Positions 28,676-38,362 of a stretch of 64,000 nt of DNA are shown in pieces. Within the stretch, counting starts at the first letter, position 1, and each line of letters begins with the position of its first letter. The stretch covers positions 744,001-808,000 of the forward strand of contig NZ_CP187926.1 in assembly GCF_049933045.1 (NCBI RefSeq). The letters are read 5' to 3'. A model generated the notes under the pieces. It ran no database searches and was not told where the DNA came from. It was given only the letters and a program-made list of their open reading frames with translations. Origin of the DNA: Pseudocolwellia sp049933045 (GTDB lineage: Bacteria > Pseudomonadota > Gammaproteobacteria > Enterobacterales > Alteromonadaceae). The translations under genes and the position numbers were made by a program.

Positions 28676-28877
28676 CTCGAAAGATTTACCTTTCAGTTTG
28701 TAAGTTATCCCTTTCATTCTTTACTTTCATTATTTGTACATATTTGCTACGGTTAATAATGTATCAAGTTGATAAAAAATCAATCAACTTGATGTATATC
28801 CATCCCTATCAGCGGATCCTGATTCCGCACGATGGATTTTTTGTATCGATTATAAAACATAATAATAAAGGTGAACT

Positions 28878-30413
28878 ATGAATATTGGTATACCCAAAGA
28901 GGTGCTGTCGGGGGAGAATCGAATTTCTGCCTCACCCACATCGGTAGCTGCACTAATAAAGCTAGGCTTTGCTGTTAATGTGCAAAAAAATGCAGGGAAA
29001 AAAGCAAGTTTCACAGATCAAGAGTTTGAAGATGCTGGTGCTGAACTTGTCACTAAAGCTCAATGCTTGCAGTCAGATATTATACTTAAAGTAAACTCTC
29101 CAACTCTTGACGAAGTTTCTCAAATGAAAGATGGGATCCATCTCATCAGCTTTATTGCTCCTGCTCAATCTCCTGAGTTATTAGAAGCCTTAAAAGAAAA
29201 ATCTATTACAACCTTTGCCATGGAAATGGTACCAAGAATGACACGCTCTCAGTCAATGGACGCACTAAGTTCAATGGCAAATATTGCAGGCTACCGTGCT
29301 GTAATTGAAGCAACGCATAATTTTGGACGTTTTCTGACAGGACAAATTACAGCTGCAGGTAAAATGCCTCCAGCTAAAGTAATGATTATTGGTGCTGGTG
29401 TTGCAGGTCTTGCAGCTATTGGTACTGCCAGTAGTTTAGGCGCTATTGTTAGAGCTTTTGATACTCGTCCTGAAGTTAAAGAACAAATTGAAAGCATGGG
29501 TGCTGAATTTTTAGAGCTTGATTACGAAGAACCTGAAGATACAGGTTCTGGTGATGGTTATGCTAAAGAAATGAGTGCAGCATTCATCGAAGCTGAAATG
29601 GCACTTTTTGCTGAACAAGCTAAAGACGTCGATATTATTATTACCACAGCCATGATCCCAGGTAGACCAGCACCTAAGCTGATCACTGAAGCTATGGTTA
29701 AATCAATGAAAAGAGGTTCTGTTATTGTTGATTTGGCAGCAGCGGGCGGTGGTAACTGTGAACTAACGGTTCCAGGAAAAATTGCTGATATTGATGGTGT
29801 ACACATTATTGGTTATACCGATCTTGTGTCACGCTTACCCAACCAAGCATCACAGCTTTACGCGAACAACTTAGTTAACTTACTTAAATTAGTATGCCCA
29901 GAAAAAGACGGTACTATTCAGGTAGATTTTGATGATGTTGTTGTAAGAAATATGACAGTGGTTAAAGGCAACGAAATTACTTTCCCACCACCGCCAATTC
30001 AAGCCAGTGCTGCTCCTGCGGCTAAACCTGAACCTGCCGTTAAAGTTGAATCAGAGCCAGAAGTACCGACAAGTCCATTGAAAAAATATGGTTTGATGGC
30101 GGGCGCTGCTTTATTGTTTGGTTGGGTAGCTAGTGTTGCTCCGGCTGACTTTATCTCACACTTCACGGTTTTCGTTCTATCCTGTGTTATTGGTTACAAC
30201 GTTGTTTGGAATGTTAGTCATTCTCTTCACACTCCATTGATGAGTGTTACGAATGCTATTTCAGGTATTATTATCGTTGGTGCTTTATTACAAATAGGGC
30301 AAGACAATACCATTATTCAAGTTTTAGCTGCGATAGCCGTACTTATTGCCACAATTAATATTGTTGGTGGTTTTATGGTAACAAAACGCATGTTAAAAAT
30401 GTTTAGAAGATAG
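28878..30413 (+). CDS. pntA: NAD(P) transhydrogenase subunit alpha
   Basis: 511 residues, the same as E. coli PntA (510). The N-terminal NAD(H)-binding domain starts MNIGIPKEVLSGENR and contains the Rossmann GAGVAGLAAIGTASSLGA. A Pro/Ala/Glu-rich linker (about 375-400) leads to a membrane domain of about four helices. Together with PntB it couples proton flow across the inner membrane to hydride transfer from NADH to NADP. AAAGGTGAACT precedes ATG 28878. pntB starts 9 bp after its stop. Confidence 0.97.
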   Translation: MNIGIPKEVLSGENRISASPTSVAALIKLGFAVNVQKNAGKKASFTDQEFEDAGAELVTKAQCLQSDIILKVNSPTLDEVSQMKDGIHLISFIAPAQSPELLEALKEKSITTFAMEMVPRMTRSQSMDALSSMANIAGYRAVIEATHNFGRFLTGQITAAGKMPPAKVMIIGAGVAGLAAIGTASSLGAIVRAFDTRPEVKEQIESMGAEFLELDYEEPEDTGSGDGYAKEMSAAFIEAEMALFAEQAKDVDIIITTAMIPGRPAPKLITEAMVKSMKRGSVIVDLAAAGGGNCELTVPGKIADIDGVHIIGYTDLVSRLPNQASQLYANNLVNLLKLVCPEKDGTIQVDFDDVVVRNMTVVKGNEITFPPPPIQASAAPAAKPEPAVKVESEPEVPTSPLKKYGLMAGAALLFGWVASVAPADFISHFTVFVLSCVIGYNVVWNVSHSLHTPLMSVTNAISGIIIVGALLQIGQDNTIIQVLAAIAVLIATINIVGGFMVTKRMLKMFRR

Positions 30414-30421
30414 GAGGCACT

Positions 30422-31825
30422 ATGGAATTTTCAAGTGGATTTATTAGTGCTGCATATCTAGTGTCTGCATTACTGTTTATATTTAGTTTATCGGGTTTAA
30501 GTAAGCAAGAAACGGCTGAAAGAGGCAACTGGTTCGGTATTATTGGTATGTCTATCGCGTTAATCGCGACGATCGCCGACGAAAGAGTATCAAACGTTGG
30601 CGCTATCATTGTTGTTATGGTTATTGGTACTGTTATTGGCTTACGTTTAGCTAAAAAAGTTGAAATGACAGGTATGCCTGAACTTGTAGCTATATTGCAT
30701 AGTTTTGTCGGTTTAGCTGCTGTTTTAGTAGGATTTAATAGCTTTTTTGAAATGTCAGGTCATCGTGGTGGTTATTTAACTTCGGCTCAGCAAATGGAAA
30801 CTAACATACATTTAACTGAGATTTTCTTAGGTGTATTTATTGGTGCTGTAACCTTTACGGGATCTATTGTTGCCTTTGCTAAATTACGAGGTTTAATCAA
30901 TTCAGCTGCGCTTATGTTACCTCAGCGTCATATGCTTAATTTAGCGGCGTTAGTATTTTCTTTCATGTTAATGCTTAGTTTTGTTGAAAATGATGGTAGT
31001 TCAGCTGCATTATATATTATGACGGTTGTTGCTTTACTGTTTGGTTGGCATTTAGTTGCGTCCATTGGTGGTGCTGACATGCCAGTAGTTGTTTCTATGC
31101 TTAACTCATATTCTGGTTGGGCAGCAGCAGCGGCAGGCTTCATGTTAAGTAACGATTTATTAATTGTTACGGGCGCATTAGTTGGCTCGTCAGGCGCTAT
31201 ATTATCTTACATTATGTGTAAGGCGATGAATCGCTCATTTATCAGTGTTATCGCAGGTGGTTTTGGCACAAACGTGGTTATCGATACAGATAAAGATTAC
31301 GGCGAACATGTTGAAGCATCAGCAGAAGCGGTTGCGGCTTTATTAGGTAATGCGAAATCTGTTGTTATCACTCCAGGTTACGGCATGGCAGTTGCTCAAG
31401 CACAATATCCTGTTTATGAAATGACACGGATCCTGAAAGATAAGGGCATTAATGTCAGATTTGCTATCCATCCTGTTGCAGGAAGATTACCAGGTCACAT
31501 GAATGTATTATTAGCTGAAGCTAAAGTGCCTTACGATATTGTTTTAGGTATGGAAGAAATTAATGATGACTTCCCTGAAACTGATGTTGTCCTTGTTATT
31601 GGCGCTAACGATACGGTGAATCCTGCAGCTGCAGAGGATCCAACAAGCCCTATTGCAGGTATGCCAGTATTAGAAGTTTGGAATGCTAAGAATGTTGTGG
31701 TTTTTAAACGTTCGATGAGCACGGGTTATGCAGGTGTTCAAAATCCATTATTCTTTAAAGATAATACACAAATGTTATTTGGTGATGCTAAAGATTCAGT
31801 AGAAGCCATTTGTCGTTTTTTATAA
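30422..31825 (+). CDS. pntB: NAD(P) transhydrogenase subunit beta
   Basis: 467 residues. About nine membrane helices precede a soluble NADP(H)-binding domain (about 290-467) marked by SVVITPGYGMAVAQAQ, HPVAGRLPGHMNVLLAEA and VLVIGANDTVNPAA. It is the partner of PntA in the proton-translocating transhydrogenase. AGGAGG lies before the start. A strong terminator follows. Confidence 0.97.
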   Translation: MEFSSGFISAAYLVSALLFIFSLSGLSKQETAERGNWFGIIGMSIALIATIADERVSNVGAIIVVMVIGTVIGLRLAKKVEMTGMPELVAILHSFVGLAAVLVGFNSFFEMSGHRGGYLTSAQQMETNIHLTEIFLGVFIGAVTFTGSIVAFAKLRGLINSAALMLPQRHMLNLAALVFSFMLMLSFVENDGSSAALYIMTVVALLFGWHLVASIGGADMPVVVSMLNSYSGWAAAAAGFMLSNDLLIVTGALVGSSGAILSYIMCKAMNRSFISVIAGGFGTNVVIDTDKDYGEHVEASAEAVAALLGNAKSVVITPGYGMAVAQAQYPVYEMTRILKDKGINVRFAIHPVAGRLPGHMNVLLAEAKVPYDIVLGMEEINDDFPETDVVLVIGANDTVNPAAAEDPTSPIAGMPVLEVWNAKNVVVFKRSMSTGYAGVQNPLFFKDNTQMLFGDAKDSVEAICRFL

Positions 31826-31875
31826 GATTTTAGAGCCATTTAAACTAACGATAAAACTTATTTAAACGAAAGCTT

Positions 31876-31922
31876 AAGCCATTTTTACAATCGATAATAT
31901 GATTGTGAAAATGGCTTTTTTA
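31876..31922 (+). terminator. Intrinsic terminator of pntAB
   Basis: AAGCCATTTTTACAATC pairs with GATTGTGAAAATGGCTT (one mismatch) and is followed directly by TTTTT. It abuts the repeat element that starts at 31926. Confidence 0.88.
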
Positions 31923-31925
31923 TTT

Positions 31926-32288
31926 ATACCAAACGGATTAATTTATTGAGCAACTTAGAGCTACATTAGCAAGCTTAGAACAAGCAAAATTGATTAAACA
32001 TAGTTATTCTATATTTTTTTAATTTTGTGATGTTATCAGTTTGCTAATGAGCTCCCGAAGGGCGAGAATTTAAAGGCTCATATGCCGCGTTATTAATTTT
32101 GACAAGGTTCCTACATGGATGTAGGACATTAGGGTAACGCAGGAGCAGTTACCGAGAATAACCATTCTCTTCAATCAATGCCTCGCCTACATGGATGTAG
32201 GTGCTTAGGTTCAGTCTGGAACTATGAACCTGTGCCTCTAAGCCTTTAAATTCTCGCTAAGTGAGCAATAAATTAATCCGTTTGGTAT
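31926..32288. mobile_element. MITE-like element 1: nested inverted repeats with two structured modules
   Basis: Outer ends 31926-31948 and 32266-32288 are a perfect 23-bp inverted repeat beginning ATACCAAACGG. Reading the ends as TA/CC and GG/TA would fit a TA target duplication, as made by IS630/mariner-type transposases. A second perfect inverted repeat (GCGAGAATTTAAAGGCT, 32062-32078 and 32241-32257) encloses two modules that each carry CTACATGGATGTAG (32111-32124 and about 32187-32200). No transposase or ORF lies inside, so it would need a transposase in trans. Similar modules recur in the element at 62675-63048. Confidence 0.75.
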
Positions 32289-32441
32289 CATAGCGTTCTA
32301 TTTTCTAAGGTAAATGATTTCTTCCTGAGCTAAATCAGCAATTAACAATGTTTTTCTCCTTTCACACATCTTCTCTATACTCTAAAATGTAATTCACTTG
32401 CTTACTCCGTTTTCCATTAACGTTTTATTTTTAGGATCCCC

Positions 32442-33407
32442 ATGTCATCAGATAGTATTGAAAAGCCAACACAAAATATTAGTCAAAGTAATGAATTTGG
32501 TCATGTAGAGCAAACAACTTTTTCAGATAAAAAAGCATTAACAACTACTGATGGCTTGCAGATTGAACATGATCTTTTCACTGCATCGATTAGCTTATAT
32601 GGCGGACATGTACTTTCTTGGCAACCTAAAGGGCAGCAGCCTGTTTTTTGGATGAGTAACGATTCATTGTTTGGAAATGATAAAGGAATTAGAGGTGGCA
32701 TACCTATTTGTTTACCTTGGTTTGGTGGTTTTGAAGCAGACTTATTTCAACATAATAAAAACGTTGATTTAACGCATGTTGATAAAGGGTTATTAGCTAA
32801 TCATGGTTTTGCTAGAACATCATTATGGCAAGTTGAAAGTATCGAAATTACCCAAGATACTGTTAAAGTTATTTTGGCTCAAGCAGGTGAAAATAAAACG
32901 CCAGCTTGGGATATCGCTTATCAATTAAAGCAAGAAATTGTGTTTGGTCAGTCATTTTCACAAAAATTATTAATAGAAAATAAATCAGCTAAAGACGTTG
33001 AATACACAGGGGCTTTACATAGCTACTTTGCCGTTGGTGATCCTCAAAAAACTCATCTTAATGAATTATCTGAAGTGGCTTATTTTGATAAATTAACAGG
33101 CACTTTTGACAACATTAGCCATTTAGAAAACTGTAAGGGTGCTATCGATCGTGTTTATCAATCAAATAGCGTGATGAATATTGTAGATAATGATTGGAAG
33201 CGTACCTTAGAAGTTACGTCTTATGATTGTCATCAATGGGTTTTATGGAATCCAGGTAAAGCAACCGCAGACAGTATGGATGATATTCATTCTCAAGGTG
33301 AAAATGAATATGTGTGTTTAGAAGCTGCAAATACTAACCCGGTAAAAATACCCGCAAACTCAAGCGTTAGTTTAGCGCAAAGTATCCGTATTAAAGAGCA
33401 TGGCTAA
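32442..33407 (+). CDS. D-hexose-6-phosphate mutarotase (YeaD-like aldose-1-epimerase fold)
   Basis: 321 residues. ASISLYGGHVLSWQPKGQQPVFW, GIRGGIPICLPWFG and the GALHSYFAVGD segment with its His match the YeaD branch of the galactose-mutarotase fold, which interconverts anomers of glucose-6-phosphate and related sugars. The N-terminal 35 residues look poorly conserved and may be a variable extension. AGGATCCCC precedes ATG 32442. It stands alone between the repeat element and mutH. Confidence 0.88.
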   Translation: MSSDSIEKPTQNISQSNEFGHVEQTTFSDKKALTTTDGLQIEHDLFTASISLYGGHVLSWQPKGQQPVFWMSNDSLFGNDKGIRGGIPICLPWFGGFEADLFQHNKNVDLTHVDKGLLANHGFARTSLWQVESIEITQDTVKVILAQAGENKTPAWDIAYQLKQEIVFGQSFSQKLLIENKSAKDVEYTGALHSYFAVGDPQKTHLNELSEVAYFDKLTGTFDNISHLENCKGAIDRVYQSNSVMNIVDNDWKRTLEVTSYDCHQWVLWNPGKATADSMDDIHSQGENEYVCLEAANTNPVKIPANSSVSLAQSIRIKEHG

Positions 33408-33549
33408 TATGAGGTAATATCAGGTTATATAAAGTAATTAGGGATTATGAAGAGTCTATTAAGTCTTTATTAATCCTTTATTTATTAAATGTTTTTCGGA
33501 ATTCACTCTTGATTCTGCTACTTTTATATTCTGGTACTCGGGGCTCAGA

Positions 33550-34185
33550 TTAATTAATCCTCAAATGCTTTTTTAACAATTGGTGTGTAAAAGCTGTTTT
33601 TAAATAAAATCCTCTGGGCAAAGTCATGAAAGGTTGCCCATTTTTATTTACCGCTTGAGTTTTTGCTTGGCTGTTGGCGGCTTTAGGTCTTATTTGAAGC
33701 ACTTGTCCGTGTTTACCTGTAATGTTTTCTACTTCACCTAAAACAATCATATCCGTTAGCTCTTGCCAATCCATCGCCATTAAATGATCTTCTTCAGGCG
33801 AAGGTGACCAAATAAAAGGTGTACCAATAATACGGTCAGGTATTGCGATAGATCGCTCTGCGATAATAGGTACCCATAACACGCGGGCAAGTTTATTTTT
33901 AATATGACTGTTTTGCCATGTAGCACCGACTAAACCTTTTAATGGCGTTACACACACAAACGTAGTTTCTAAAGGTTTACCTTCACGGGTAATTGGCAAG
34001 GTTTTTAACTCAATACCTAAGTGAGGGAAATCAGGCTCTGGTTTAGAACCTGCACTTGCACCAAGTACTTTTTCAAGCAGTAATCCTACCCAGCCTTTTT
34101 CTTTCTTCAAATCTTGTGGAACAACTATACCTTCATTAGCGGCTACTTCACCTAAAGTTAATCCAGATAAAGCATTAGCTCGCAC
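33550..34185 (-). CDS. mutH: DNA mismatch repair endonuclease MutH (start unclear)
   Basis: At least 211 residues. It closely matches MutH: KEKGWVGLLLEKVLGASAGSKPEPDFPHLGIELKTLP holds the Asp, Glu and Lys catalytic residues, followed by LETTFVCVTPL and LQIRPKAANS. MutH nicks the unmethylated strand at hemimethylated GATC sites. The only standard start is GTG 34185, which would begin at RANALSGLTLGE and drop about 13 residues that align with the E. coli N-terminal helix. The frame stays open to 34227, where ATT occurs, but no ATG, GTG or TTG lies in between. The true start may be a rare non-AUG codon. Confidence 0.93.
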   Translation of the reverse strand: MRANALSGLTLGEVAANEGIVVPQDLKKEKGWVGLLLEKVLGASAGSKPEPDFPHLGIELKTLPITREGKPLETTFVCVTPLKGLVGATWQNSHIKNKLARVLWVPIIAERSIAIPDRIIGTPFIWSPSPEEDHLMAMDWQELTDMIVLGEVENITGKHGQVLQIRPKAANSQAKTQAVNKNGQPFMTLPRGFYLKTAFTHQLLKKHLRIN

Positions 34186-34519
34186 TAATAATGCACTTTC
34201 GTCTTGTGGGATATTTATTTTGATAATAGTCGGTCGCTAAGTTGTTTTGTCTATTATACTAATTGAATAAGTGAATGCACCTGTTAGCTATAATTATTGC
34301 CTTTAAATGCTTACAAAAAACAATAAACTCAGGCGTTAATGTATAACAATATTTAAGGTACTTACTGACTTTTAGCTTACTAAGCGTTCTTAAAGTTGAA
34401 AGAGCTATTATTTCAAAAAATATTAGCCTAAATGTCTGGTATCAAGTGAATTTTTATTTGCTCCAAAGCCTATTGTGTGGAAGAATCAGTTAACTATTGA
34501 AAATTTGTCGGGAGCTCCT
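34186..34519. other. Divergent intergenic region mutH / rppH
   Basis: No gene or clear hairpin is seen. The first 42 bp are probably the true 5' end of mutH read from a non-AUG start (see mutH). The end holds the CGGGAG ribosome-binding site that fixes the rppH start. Confidence 0.4.
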
Positions 34520-35026
34520 TTGATAGATGCTGATGGCTATCGAGCCAATGTCGGCATAGTAATAATCAATGATAGGGGACAGGTATTCTGGGCAAGACGT
34601 TTTGGGCAACATTCTTGGCAATATCCACAAGGTGGTATAGACAAGGGTGAATCAGCTGAACAAGCTATGTACAGGGAGCTTCATGAAGAAGTTGGTTTAA
34701 AACCTGAACATGTAAAAGTTGTTGCTTCGACCAAACACTGGCTTAGATACAAACTACCGAAGCGTTTAATAAGACACGACAGCAAACCGTTATGTATTGG
34801 GCAAAAACAGAAATGGTTTTTACTTAAGTTAACGTCGAAAGAATCATCTGTAGATTTACTTAATTCAGAGCACCCTGAATTTGATGATTGGAGATGGGTA
34901 AGCTACTTTTATCCAGTAAGGCAAGTTGTTTCATTTAAACGTGAGGTTTATCGTAAAGTAATGAAAGAGTTTTTATTACCAGCTATGCCCTCATATCGAG
35001 CAGAGCGTCGTAAACGTCGCAACTGA
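34520..35026 (+). CDS. rppH: RNA pyrophosphohydrolase RppH
   Basis: 168 residues from TTG 34520, preceded by GGGAG at 5-6 nt. This start reproduces the normal RppH N-terminus (IDADGYRANVGIVI); an upstream GTG at 34475 would add 15 unrelated residues. The Nudix box GGIDKGESAEQAMYRELHEE spans about 38-60. RppH removes pyrophosphate from mRNA 5' ends and so starts RNase E-dependent decay. ptsP follows, as in E. coli. A terminator-like stem lies between them. Confidence 0.95.
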   Translation: MIDADGYRANVGIVIINDRGQVFWARRFGQHSWQYPQGGIDKGESAEQAMYRELHEEVGLKPEHVKVVASTKHWLRYKLPKRLIRHDSKPLCIGQKQKWFLLKLTSKESSVDLLNSEHPEFDDWRWVSYFYPVRQVVSFKREVYRKVMKEFLLPAMPSYRAERRKRRN

Positions 35027-35045
35027 TTATTATTATGTTTAATCT

Positions 35046-35080
35046 AATAGCTTACATGTTCGTGTAGGCTATTTTTTATT
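35046..35080 (+). terminator. Intrinsic terminator of rppH
   Basis: AATAGCTTACA, a short loop, TGTAGGCTATT (one G-U pair), then TTTTA. It lies 20 bp after the rppH stop and about 85 bp before ptsP. Confidence 0.75.
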
Positions 35081-35164
35081 TTAACGTTCACTTAATTTAT
35101 TTTGGAATATATCAATAAACATTGAGCACCTGTTCAATACAACTATGAAATAGAAGGGAGATAC

Positions 35165-37436
35165 ATGTTAGCCACTTTACGTCGCATCATACTTGAATTT
35201 AGCCGAAATGCAGAGCTAGAAAGCGCATTGTTCCACATGGTTACTCAGGTTAAAGAAGCATTAAATACTGATTGTTGTTCGGTTTATTTAGCTGATTACA
35301 CAACTGAGCAATTTGTATTAATGGCATCTGATGGTTTGGCGAAAGATGCGTTAGGTACTACCCGTATTGGATTTTCAGAAGGTTTAGTTGGTTTAGTTGG
35401 TCAACGTGAAGAACTCTTAAATATTTCAAATGCACACGAACATCCGCAATTCATTAAAACCCCGTTAGTACAAGAAGAAGAATTAAATGCCTTTTTAGGC
35501 ACGCCTATTATTCACCAACGTAAAGTTTTGGGTATTCTCTCTATTCAACAACGTGAGGCTCGTAGCTTTAACGAAAATGAAGAAGCTTTTTCTTGTAACC
35601 TTATCTGCCCAGCTAGCCATGGCATTAGTGAATGCTGAAGCAAGAAACAGTTTTGCAGAGATAAACAATAAACTTTCTAAAAAGCTACAAGGTGTTAGTG
35701 GCGCTTCAGGCGTTGCTATTGGCGAGTTAGTTGTTATAGAACCTACGGTAAAACTTCAATCTGTTGTATTAAAAAAACAATATAATATCCCGAAAGAATT
35801 AAAACTTTTTCACCAAGCTATTACTGATACTCGCCACGAAATAAACATCATGGCGCAAGAGTTGAGTGTGGTGATATCTGATAGCAGCTTAGATATTTTT
35901 GAAATGTATAAGCAGCTTTTAGACAATGCCAACCTAGGTTTAGAAATTGAAAAGAAAATTCGAGAAGGTTGGAGTGCTCAAAGTGCTTTAAAAATTGTTG
36001 TAGACAGTTATACCGTTAAGTTTGAAGCCTTAGAAGATAGCTACTTACGAGAAAGAACCAGCGATATAAAAGATTTAGGCAACCGACTTCTTGCAAATTT
36101 ATTAAATAAAAACGAAAAAATTAACGAAGATCTTGATAGCTTTATATTAGTGGCTGAAGATGTAACGGCTGCAATGTTAGCTGAATATCAACACCGTGGT
36201 TTAAAAGGTATTGTGTCGTTTGCGGGTTCAAATAACTCACATGCAGCAATACTGGCTAAATCTCTTGGTTTACCCGCTATTATGGGCGTTGACAAAATTC
36301 CATTAGGACAGCTTGATAGACAAGTTGCTATTGTTGATGGTTATACGGGCGAGCTTTATATTGCGCCTAATGAATCACTGTTAAAAGAATACCAACACCT
36401 CATTGAAGAAGAATACGCCTTAGCTGATAAGGTGAAACAAGTTGAAAAATTACCTGCTATTACCTTAGATGGTAAATGTATTGAGCTACAATTAAATGCA
36501 GGTTTGTCATCAGGCTTTGAACATTCTACAACTTTAGGTGCTATGGGAATTGGTTTGTATCGAACTGAAATTCCATTTATGAGCCAAAGTTATTTCCCGT
36601 CTGAGCAACAACAAACGGTGTTATACCAACAGGTGTTATCGGCATTTCCAAAACAAAGCGTAACCATGCGAACGCTCGATGTTGGTGGCGATAAAGCTTT
36701 ACCTTATTTTCCTATTGTTGAAGATAATCCCTTTCTAGGCTGGCGTGGCATTCGTATCACACTTGATCATCCAGAGATATTCTTGCAACAAGTGAGAGCG
36801 ATGATCCGAGCAAATTATGGACATAACAATTTAGAAATTATGCTACCTATGATATCTAATATCTCTGAAGTTGATGAGTCAACACGCTTAATTAATCAAG
36901 CGTATTATGAATTATCAGCAGAGCTTGGTATCACAGATAAATCGACTTTCTTAAAACCTAAAATAGGTATGATGATTGAAGTGCCTAGTGTTATTTTTCA
37001 GTTAAAAGAATTTGCTAGCAGAGTCGATTTCTTTTCTGTTGGGTCAAATGATTTAACACAATACTTGCTAGCGGTTGATCGTAATAATGCACAAGTAGCC
37101 GATTTATATGATGCTTATCATCCTGCTGTATTACGTGCTTTAAAAACAATTGCAGACGAATCTAATAAGTATTTAGTGCCATTAAGTTTATGTGGAGAAC
37201 TCGCAGGTGAACCTACAGGCGCATTATTGTTACTCGCTATGGGATACGATAAATTAAGTATTAACCCTCATCATATTGCAAAAATAAAATGGGTAATACG
37301 TCATGTTGAAATGCAAAAAGCTAAAATTATTTTATCTCATGTTTTATCTTTCAGTTCAGCTAAAGAAGTACATAGTTATTTAAGAGAACAATTCGAAAAC
37401 TTAGGACTAGGTGGTTTTGTTCGTGCAGGGATGTAG
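35165..37436 (+). pseudogene. ptsP: ptsP, PEP-protein phosphotransferase of the nitrogen PTS, broken by a +1 frameshift
   Basis: An N-terminal GAF domain (MLATLRRIILEFSRNAELES...) runs in one frame to about 35586, and the rest of enzyme I-Ntr continues in another frame to 37436. It includes the phospho-histidine region GSNNSHAAILAKSLGLPAIMG and the PEP-binding barrel. Removing one T from the TTTTT at 35587-35591 restores EEAFLVTLSAQLAMA and a continuous protein of about 756 residues, near E. coli PtsP (748). The change may be a homopolymer sequencing error, a recent mutation or slippage. All other regions look intact. GAAGGGAG precedes ATG 35165. Confidence 0.9.
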
Positions 37437-37567
37437 TCGCTCGAGTTAGAAATAGTTTATTGACGTTACTTACCCAATAGTTGATTGAAAAGTTTCTCAG
37501 ACATCAAAATATAGAACACAAAATAATATTGTATTCGCAACTCTAACCACCTTTATCGAAGAGGGAT

Positions 37568-38362
37568 ATGTTAAGTATATTTATCGTATCATGTATTTTT
37601 CTCGGCATTTTTGTCGGCTTTCTATCAGGTCTTTTAGGCATTGGTGGAGGGTTAGTCATTGTGCCTGTACTTATATACTTGTTGCCATCATTAAATATTC
37701 CTATGGAGCTTGTTGTACCTATCGCGCTGGGTACATCTTTATGTTCTATTGTTATTACATCTTTCACTTCAACAATAGCGCATTATCGAAACAACAATAT
37801 ACCCGTTTCACTCACTAAGAAATTTATTTTACCTATTGCTTTAGGTGCCATCGGCGGATCATTAATTGCTGACTTATTGTCGGTTGAACTGTTAAAAAGT
37901 ATTTTTGCTATTGTGGTATCTATATTAGCGTTTTATATGCTTTTCTCAGTCAGGATTACTACAACATTTCCATTACCTAATAATGTTTTTATTTTTATTA
38001 TTGCTTATGCCTGCGGCGTTATCGCTAGTTTAATGGGCATCTCTGGTGCGGTAATTCTGATCCCAATTTTGACTATTTTTGCTGTACCTCTTCGCCATGC
38101 CATTGGTTTAGCTACAAGCTGCGGAACAATAGTCGCGGCTTTTGGTAGCTTTGGCTATATGGTTTCAGGTTTTAGTGTTACTGAGTTACCTGAGTGGAGT
38201 GTCGGTTACGTTTATTTACCAGCGTTGATATCAATTGCGATCTCATCGACAATTTTTGCGCCTATAGGTGTTCAATATGCGTCCAAACTTCCCGTAAAAA
38301 CCTTAGGTTACTTCTTTGCTTTTTTCCTTTTAGTTGTTGCCTTGAAAATGATATTTGCTTAA
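37568..38362 (+). CDS. TSUP-family (TauE/SafE) membrane permease
   Basis: 264 residues with about eight hydrophobic segments in two repeats. The glycine-rich GFLSGLLGIGGGLVIVPVL in the first half and GVIASLMGISGAVILIPIL in the second are the TauE/SafE signatures. The family exports or imports sulfite, sulfonates or other small organic anions; the substrate here is unknown. It lies between ptsP and thyA, where many gammaproteobacteria have lgt. GAGGGAT precedes ATG 37568. Confidence 0.88.
   Translation: MLSIFIVSCIFLGIFVGFLSGLLGIGGGLVIVPVLIYLLPSLNIPMELVVPIALGTSLCSIVITSFTSTIAHYRNNNIPVSLTKKFILPIALGAIGGSLIADLLSVELLKSIFAIVVSILAFYMLFSVRITTTFPLPNNVFIFIIAYACGVIASLMGISGAVILIPILTIFAVPLRHAIGLATSCGTIVAAFGSFGYMVSGFSVTELPEWSVGYVYLPALISIAISSTIFAPIGVQYASKLPVKTLGYFFAFFLLVVALKMIFA

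Noticed and set aside
28651..28881. A 76-codon frame between ycgN and pntA
   Set aside because: It overlaps the ycgN end, has no ribosome-binding site or recognisable product, and covers the likely pntA promoter.
32111..32200. The repeated CTACATGGATGTAG units as a CRISPR array
   Set aside because: Only two copies with unequal flanks, no regular spacers and no cas genes; they are modules of a MITE-like element.
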